DNA of 64,000 nt from Methylomonas methanica MC09. GTDB lineage: Bacteria; Pseudomonadota; Gammaproteobacteria; Methylococcales; Methylomonadaceae. Below are positions 58,719 through 64,000 of this stretch, in pieces. The notes below the pieces were generated by a model. It made no database searches. It saw nothing but the letters and a program-made list of their open reading frames with translations, and had not been told where the DNA came from. The stretch covers positions 496,001-560,000 of the forward strand of contig NC_015572.1 in the NCBI RefSeq assembly GCF_000214665.1, in the 5' to 3' direction. A program made the translations under genes and the position numbers. Each line of letters starts with the position of its first letter. Within the stretch, counting starts at the first letter, position 1.

Positions 58719-59060
58719 AGTGAAGGGCCGTCGGTTCCCTCGTTCCCACGCGCCGCGTTGGAACGTAGGGCTTGACCGCGCGGCGGTCATTATTACTACG
58801 AGACTGACCCGCCGCAGAGCGCCTACCTGTTTTCCGGCCTCGGGCTACCGAGATCAAGCGGCGAGAATGAATTAGGGGCGGTTAGATGATGCATTCTTGA
58901 TGGATGCTGAGGATATTCAGGCAACGTTTGACAGCGAATAAGGTCAAGTGTTATGCGCCAGATCAATAATCGCAGACCCAATATTTTATTTTAAGTGTAA
59001 TCTTCAAGACGATAGCCAAGCATTTCTGCATTACTCAGCCGGCTTCTGATGGGCTTAATT
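58719..59060. other. Intergenic region with two palindromes
   Basis: After the intron fragment the sequence holds a hairpin CGTTCC-C-ACGC...GCGT-T-GGAACG (58741-58765) like dispersed palindromes in related genomes, and TGACCGC-GCG-GCGGTCA (58773-58789). No gene recognised; a frame at 58669-58875 has no ribosome site. Confidence 0.5.
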
Positions 59061-59061
59061 T

Positions 59062-59088
59062 CGCCACCTATATAGTTCAGAGGTGGCG
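59062..59088 (-). terminator. Hairpin after cysN
   Basis: Perfect 8-base stem CGCCACCT / AGGTGGCG with an 11-base AT-rich loop, 18 bases beyond the cysN stop. No strong U-run on the minus strand. Confidence 0.55.
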
Positions 59089-59106
59089 ATTTAGTCAGTG
59101 TGTTTA

Positions 59107-60732
59107 TTAGTGAATCAAGCCGCGATTTTTCAGTGCCGCGTAGATTTCGTCGACCGCGTATTCGTCGCTATTAAACGACACGTCGGCCTGGGCCGGTTTG
59201 CAGTCCAGGCACAGGCAGAGCAGGCCTGCGTGTTTGATGGCGCCGGTCAGTTCGTCGTTGCTGGTTTCCAGAATGGTTGCCGCGTGGCCGGTGTCGAACA
59301 ATTTACGTTCCAGTTGGTAGGCCGTTTGCAGGGCGTTGCCGCCGCTTAGGCCGATCACCGAGGCGATTTGTCCGAAGCGGGTGGCGCGTTCTTCCGCGGA
59401 AACCTGAGTCCAGTCTTCTTCGCTGGCGTCGCCGGTAATCATGCCTGCGCCGACGGTGATATTGGTCAGACGGTCGATGACGATGAACGAGCCGGTAGAC
59501 TTGTTGCGCTTGTAAGGATCGAATACCACGGGCGCGTTTACGGCCATGGTGCAATGGCCGATTTCGTTCAGTTTCAGCTCGTTGGCGTCGTGATGTTCCA
59601 GGGTGTTGACGTCGATGCGGTGATGAATCAGCGATACCGAGCCGGACACGCTACGGGTGGCCAGTTTGATCAGATACTGCCGGCCCGGCGTCATGGCTTT
59701 TTCCGCCATCCAAACGATGGTGGCTTTAAATTTGTCGGCGATGGTCGGCACGTTTTGCTGTTGACCGACGATGATGTCGCCGCGGCTGACGTCGATCTCA
59801 TCGGTCAGGGTCAAGGTTACCGCCATGGCCGCAAAGGCTTGGTCCAGTTCGCCGTCGAAGGTGACGATGGACTTGATATGGCTGGTTTTACCGGAGGGCA
59901 ACGCAGTAATCGCATCGCCTTTGTGGAATACGCCGGAGGCCACCGTGCCGCAGAAGCCGCGAAAATCCAGGTTGGGGCGATTGACATATTGCACCGGGAA
60001 GCGTGCGTCATCGAAATTATGGTCGCTGGCGATTTCGATGGTGTTCAACAGTTCCATCATCGGTTTGCCGGTAAACCAAGGCATGTTTTCGCTGGGGTTC
60101 ACTACGTTATCGCCATCCAGCGCGGACATCGGGATGAAGTGTACGTCCTGCAGATCCAGGGTTTTCACAAAGGCCAGATAATCGGCTTTGATCTGGTTGT
60201 AAGTATCTTCGCTGTAGCCGACCAAATCCATTTTGTTGATCGCAACGATGATGTGTTTCAAGCCTAGCAACGAGGCGATAAAACTGTGGCGCTTGGTCTG
60301 GGTTTGCACGCCGTAACGGGCGTCGATCAGGATTACCGCCAAGTCGCAAGTCGAGGCGCCGGTGGCCATATTGCGGGTGTACTGTTCGTGGCCCGGGGTG
60401 TCGGCGATGATGAATTTGCGGGTCGAGGTCGAGAAATAGCGGTAGGCCACGTCGATGGTAATGCCTTGCTCGCGCTCGGCCTGCAAGCCGTCGACCAGCA
60501 GGGCCAAGTCGATTTTGCCGGCGCCGGTGGTGCCGGATTTGACGCTGTCGGCTTGCACGGCGGCCAGCTGGTCTTCGTAAATCATTTTCGAGTCGTGCAG
60601 CAGGCGGCCGATCAAGGTGCTCTTGCCGTCGTCGACATTGCCGCAGGTTAAAAAGCGCAGCAGTTCCTTGCGCTCGTGCTGTGCCAGATAGGCGTTGATG
60701 TCGGTGCTGATTAAATCTGATTGGTGTGACAT
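59107..60732 (-). CDS. cysN: Sulfate adenylyltransferase, GTPase subunit CysN
   Basis: CysN couples GTP hydrolysis to APS formation by CysD. The 541-residue protein is an EF-Tu-like GTPase with G1 GNVDDGKST (31-39), [17 protein letters not shown] (G3), NKMDLVGY (G4) and beta-barrel domains after it. No CysC (APS kinase) domain follows, unlike the longer CysNC fusions. It lies 38 bases after cysD on the same strand. Confidence 0.96.
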   Translation of the reverse strand: MSHQSDLISTDINAYLAQHERKELLRFLTCGNVDDGKSTLIGRLLHDSKMIYEDQLAAVQADSVKSGTTGAGKIDLALLVDGLQAEREQGITIDVAYRYFSTSTRKFIIADTPGHEQYTRNMATGASTCDLAVILIDARYGVQTQTKRHSFIASLLGLKHIIVAINKMDLVGYSEDTYNQIKADYLAFVKTLDLQDVHFIPMSALDGDNVVNPSENMPWFTGKPMMELLNTIEIASDHNFDDARFPVQYVNRPNLDFRGFCGTVASGVFHKGDAITALPSGKTSHIKSIVTFDGELDQAFAAMAVTLTLTDEIDVSRGDIIVGQQQNVPTIADKFKATIVWMAEKAMTPGRQYLIKLATRSVSGSVSLIHHRIDVNTLEHHDANELKLNEIGHCTMAVNAPVVFDPYKRNKSTGSFIVIDRLTNITVGAGMITGDASEEDWTQVSAEERATRFGQIASVIGLSGGNALQTAYQLERKLFDTGHAATILETSNDELTGAIKHAGLLCLCLDCKPAQADVSFNSDEYAVDEIYAALKNRGLIH

Positions 60733-60770
60733 GTTTTTCTCTGAATTCGTTGCTGATCGGGTAACCGCTA

Positions 60771-61679
60771 TTAGAAGTAGCCTTCGCGTTTTTTCTGTTC
60801 CATAGACCCTGCCTGATCGTGGTCGATCAAGCGGCCCTGCCTTTCAGAGGTGGTGGTCAGCAGCATTTCCTGGATGATTTCGGGCAGCGTGGTGGCGGTG
60901 GATTCCACAGCACCGGTCAAGGGGTAGCAGCCTAAGGTACGGAATCGCACCATTTTCATCTCGATCTTATCGTCGGGGCCAATCGGCATGCGTTCGTCGT
61001 CGACCATGATCAACATGCCGTCTTTTTCGACCACGGGGCGTTCCTTGGCAAAGTACAGCGGTACGATAGGGATGTTTTCCAGATGGATGTATTGCCAAAT
61101 ATCCAGTTCGGTCCAGTTGGACAAGGGGAATACCCGGATGCTTTCGCCTTTTTCGACCTTGCCGTTATAGATGTTCCACAATTCCGGGCGCTGGTTTTTC
61201 GGATCCCAGCGATGATTTTTGTCACGGAAGGAGTACACCCGTTCCTTGGCACGGGATTTCTCCTCGTCGCGGCGGGCGCCACCGAAGGCTGCGTCGAACT
61301 GGTGTTTGTTCAGGGCCTGTTTCAAGGCATCGGTTTTCATCACGTCGGTGTGTTTTTTACTGCCGTGCGTGAAAGGCCCTATGCCTTGCTCGACGCCGTC
61401 CTGATTGATATGCACCATTAAATCCCAGCCCAGATCCTCAGCCATTCGGTTGCGAAATTCGATCATTTCCTTGAATTTCCAGGTGGTGTCGACATGCAGC
61501 AACGGAAACGGCGGCTTGCCTGGAAAAAAGGCCTTGCGGGTCAAGTGCAACATCACCGCCGAGTCTTTGCCTATGGAATACAGCATAACCGGCTTATCGA
61601 ATTCCGCCGCCACTTCGCGGATGATATGAATACTTTCAGCTTCAAGCTGCTTAAGGTGAGTCAATTTATAGTCGGTCAT
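60771..61679 (-). CDS. cysD: Sulfate adenylyltransferase subunit CysD
   Basis: Makes adenosine 5'-phosphosulfate from ATP and sulfate. The 302-residue product has the PP-loop [10 protein letters not shown] (SIGKDS 35-40) and the family segments [22 protein letters not shown] and [20 protein letters not shown]. The ATG at 61679 ([13 protein letters not shown]) is the usual start; a further 11 residues upstream are not conserved-looking. It precedes cysN in the standard order. Confidence 0.96.
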   Translation of the reverse strand: MTDYKLTHLKQLEAESIHIIREVAAEFDKPVMLYSIGKDSAVMLHLTRKAFFPGKPPFPLLHVDTTWKFKEMIEFRNRMAEDLGWDLMVHINQDGVEQGIGPFTHGSKKHTDVMKTDALKQALNKHQFDAAFGGARRDEEKSRAKERVYSFRDKNHRWDPKNQRPELWNIYNGKVEKGESIRVFPLSNWTELDIWQYIHLENIPIVPLYFAKERPVVEKDGMLIMVDDERMPIGPDDKIEMKMVRFRTLGCYPLTGAVESTATTLPEIIQEMLLTTTSERQGRLIDHDQAGSMEQKKREGYF

Positions 61680-61801
61680 GAACATTCCGGGGCGCGCGGC
61701 CCAAATTTGCAAAAGGGTCTAAAGCCGCTATTTTAAAGGCAAATTACCTTTCGACGCTATCAGCATGTCCGATTAATTCCGCAAAGCGACGGCTAATCGG
61801 T

Positions 61802-63361
61802 TCAATGCCCTGAACTGGGCACGGGGCAATAAGCGTTAAATCCTTGAATTTCCACAGTGATGCCGCGATCGGGTGCCGCCAGTAAGAAGTCGGCAATGGT
61901 TTCCAGGATGTCCTGATCGATAAACAGGGCTTTATTGCCATCAATCAACAATTCGCTGTCGTTCGGAATGGCGCTTAAGTATTTACGCAACAGGGCTTTG
62001 TTCAGGAACGATACGTCTTTGTGCAGGCGCAGAAGATAATGCGAACCGTGTTCGGTCAAGGTCATGGCGGCGTGAAAATTGGCCTTCAATACGAAGAAAA
62101 TGCCAATAGCCATGCCGATGCAGATGCCTTGCAACAGATCGGTAGCCAGAATGGCAATTACGGTGATCGCAAACGGTAAAAATTGGTTCCAGCCTTTGTG
62201 GTAGAACTCGACGAATAGCTTGGGTTTAGCCAGTTTGTAACCGGTTTGCAGCAAAATGGCAGCTAGGCAGGCCAGGGGGATTTGATTTAAAAAACCGCCG
62301 AAAAATACCACGCTGACTAACAATAATACCCCGTGAAAAAAACTGGACAGGCGGGTTTGGCCGCCGGCATTGATATTCGCCGAGCTACGTACGATAACGG
62401 CGGTAATGGGAATGCCGCCTATCAAGCCGCTGACGATATTGCCCAAACCTTGTGCTTTGAGCTCCCGATTGGTCGGCGCGATGCGTTTGTGAGGATCCAG
62501 TTTATCGACCGCTTCGATGCTTAATAATGTTTCCAGGCTGGCGATGATGGCCAAGGTGGCGGCAATGCTGTATGTTTTTGGGTTTAACAGATAACGCCAG
62601 TCCGGCATGCGGAATTGATCGATGAAATTAGCCACGCTGCCCAGTTCCGGTAACGACACCAAGTGCTTCTGGCTGATCGCCCAGTCCGGAGCGTATTGTA
62701 AGGTCAGGCTGTTATAAGCCACGCCCCAGATTACCGCTACCAGCGGTCCGGGGATTAACTGCAGCAAATTAAAGCGTTTAAAGAGCTTGGTTTCCCACAA
62801 AATCAATATGAGCAAGGCGATAATGCTGACCACGGTAGCGCCCGGGGTAATGCCTTCCAAGGCGTCGACCAATTCGAAAAAGCTGGATTCGGCGGTTTCC
62901 TGCATGTAGCTTTCGTCGCCGTCGAAGCTGGTGTCGTAACCGGTGGCATGCGGAATTTGTTTGATGATCAAAATCAAGCCTATGGCCGCCAACATGCCTT
63001 TGATGACCGATACCGGGAAAAAAGCCCCAATCAAACCGGCTTTTAAAAAGCCCAGTACCAATTGAAATACGCCGGCCACTACCACGCTTAGCAAGAAGGC
63101 GTTAAAGCTGCCCAAGGTTTCGATGGCATTGAATACGATAACCGTCAAACCAGCGGCCGGACCGGATACGCTAAGGTGGGAGCCGCTGGCCCAGGCCACC
63201 ACGATGCCACCGACAATACCGGCAATCACGCCGGCAAACAACGGCGCCCCGGACGCCAGAGCAATACCCAGGCACAGGGGCAAGGCCACCAAAAACACCA
63301 CGATACTGGCGGGCAAGTCTCGGCGTAAATTGCTTAAGTAATACTGTAAATCGGATTTCAT
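61802..63361 (-). CDS. SulP family anion transporter with STAS domain
   Basis: The 519-residue protein has 10-12 membrane helices in the SLC26/SulP fold (DLPASIVVFLVALPLCLGIALASGAPLFAGVIAG, SVSGPAAGLTVIVF) and a short C-terminal STAS domain (about 440-519). It lies 34 bases after a beta-carbonic anhydrase gene, a pairing known for SulP bicarbonate systems, and 122 bases before cysD, which would suit sulfate. Both substrates remain possible; adjacency alone does not decide it. Confidence 0.9.
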   Translation of the reverse strand: MKSDLQYYLSNLRRDLPASIVVFLVALPLCLGIALASGAPLFAGVIAGIVGGIVVAWASGSHLSVSGPAAGLTVIVFNAIETLGSFNAFLLSVVVAGVFQLVLGFLKAGLIGAFFPVSVIKGMLAAIGLILIIKQIPHATGYDTSFDGDESYMQETAESSFFELVDALEGITPGATVVSIIALLILILWETKLFKRFNLLQLIPGPLVAVIWGVAYNSLTLQYAPDWAISQKHLVSLPELGSVANFIDQFRMPDWRYLLNPKTYSIAATLAIIASLETLLSIEAVDKLDPHKRIAPTNRELKAQGLGNIVSGLIGGIPITAVIVRSSANINAGGQTRLSSFFHGVLLLVSVVFFGGFLNQIPLACLAAILLQTGYKLAKPKLFVEFYHKGWNQFLPFAITVIAILATDLLQGICIGMAIGIFFVLKANFHAAMTLTEHGSHYLLRLHKDVSFLNKALLRKYLSAIPNDSELLIDGNKALFIDQDILETIADFLLAAPDRGITVEIQGFNAYCPVPSSGH

Positions 63362-63395
63362 GGCTGATGCCTCGGTTAATTCATCTGATTAAAGG

Positions 63396-64000
63396 TTAAT
63401 CCGCGTAGCGGTAAATCGGGTGAATTTGCGTGTTGTGGTCCAATTTGATCAGTTCGTCGATCAAACCGTCTTCCAGTCCGTACACCCAGCCGTGTATGGA
63501 GGGCTGGTGCCCGTGTTTCCACGCTGACTGGATGATGGAAGTATGCGCCAAGCGGTAAACCTGTTCGATGATATTGATCTCGATCAGTCTGGCCAGTTTC
63601 TTGGCCGGATCAATGGCTTCCAGTTCGTCTTGATGCAGGCGGTAGATATCCTTGATATGCAGCAGCCACTTATTGGCAATCATCAATTCGGATAATTGCG
63701 GTTGCAAGGCGGCTTTAACACCGCCGCAGCCATAATGGCCGCAGACGATCACGTGTTTGACCTGCAAAACCGCAATCGCATACTGCAGAACACTTAGACA
63801 GTTAAAGTCGGTCATGATGACCTGATTGGCGATATTGCGATGCACGAAGATTTCGCCCGGTTGGGCATTAACCACGGTTTCCGCCGGCACTCGGCTGTCC
63901 GAGCAGCCTATCCATAAAAAATCAGGCCTTTGCTCTTTGGCCAGCTGTTTGAAATAGTCGGGATCTTTTCTGCTGACTTCCTGCGACCAGGCACGATTCT
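63396..64000 (-). CDS. can: Beta-carbonic anhydrase (5' end outside the window)
   Basis: The frame continues open past base 64000, so the N-terminus is missing. It contains the zinc and active-site motifs WIGCSDSRVPAE and VIVCGHYGCGGVKAAL of the beta class, followed by a conserved NIIEQVYRLAHTSIIQSAW and a HGWVYGLEDG segment. The enzyme interconverts CO2 and bicarbonate in the cytosol. The SulP gene follows 34 bases downstream, suggesting a bicarbonate-handling operon. Confidence 0.94.
   Translation of the reverse strand, partial: NRAWSQEVSRKDPDYFKQLAKEQRPDFLWIGCSDSRVPAETVVNAQPGEIFVHRNIANQVIMTDFNCLSVLQYAIAVLQVKHVIVCGHYGCGGVKAALQPQLSELMIANKWLLHIKDIYRLHQDELEAIDPAKKLARLIEINIIEQVYRLAHTSIIQSAWKHGHQPSIHGWVYGLEDGLIDELIKLDHNTQIHPIYRYAD

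Noticed and set aside
58669..58875. Frame running through the intron fragment and palindromes
   Set aside because: It crosses RNA motifs and hairpins, has no ribosome site and no protein-like pattern.

Overview
The window looks like a chromosomal segment of a gammaproteobacterium, most likely an aerobic methanotroph of the Methylococcales (Methylomonas/Methylobacter-like). The organism call is inference. It rests on the pilD-coaE-zapD-yacG order, Calvin/RuMP-type sugar-phosphate enzymes (class II FBP aldolase, FSA-type transaldolase), a copper-type TonB receptor, a TIGR04073-type exported protein and a group II truncated haemoglobin. No pmo or mxa genes are in the window. No tRNA, rRNA or CRISPR array was recognised by eye.

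Layout. 1-1.8 kb: end of prepilin peptidase pilD, then coaE, zapD and yacG (+). 1.8-5.2 kb: on the minus strand, a Nudix/ThiE-like fusion, argJ, and a PP-loop ATPase translationally coupled to a TusA-like sulfur carrier. 5.4-7.6 kb: pilU (+) and class II aldolase (-). 8-14 kb: an AT-rich unknown gene, a small NIF3/CutA-like protein, then an OprC-like copper TonB receptor flanked by two unlisted membrane microproteins, then a threonine aldolase. 14-17.4 kb: an 1120-residue cytosolic signalling protein (AmiC-like ligand domain, PAS, degenerate GGDEF, EAL, BLUF). 17.5-20.4 kb: overlapping thioredoxin / YgjP-like metallopeptidase / truncated haemoglobin genes, a BI-1 family protein and RlpA. 20.6-26.1 kb: SirB2-like protein and a coupled operon pap-tatT-dctP-dctQ-dctM. 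26.3-33 kb: a 65-residue membrane protein with its own terminator, tex, a TIGR04073-like protein and sbcC. 33.7-35 kb: exported amidohydrolase.

35.4-41.9 kb holds a complete N-type (alternative) F1Fo ATPase operon in the order beta, epsilon, Q, R, a, c, b, alpha, gamma, with no delta gene. 42-51.4 kb has FSA-type transaldolase, an acyltransferase-like membrane protein, small ORFs, a Wzx-like flippase, trmB, small Fe-S and membrane proteins, a ThiS-ThiG fusion, DAHP synthase and a DUF155/RMD1 protein. 51.5-53.2 kb encodes a RoxA-like dihaem cytochrome.

54-58.7 kb is a mobile island: an IS3-type element, the ORF and 3' half of a group II intron, a second DDE insertion sequence, and then the 5' half of a group II intron, so the intron halves are in reversed order. 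The window closes with cysDN, a SulP anion transporter and a beta-carbonic anhydrase, all on the minus strand.

The most notable items are the ligand/PAS/GGDEF/EAL/BLUF fusion, the reversed group II intron halves, the OprC-type copper receptor with flanking microproteins, and the PP-loop/TusA pair. None is proven to be a new system from sequence alone.
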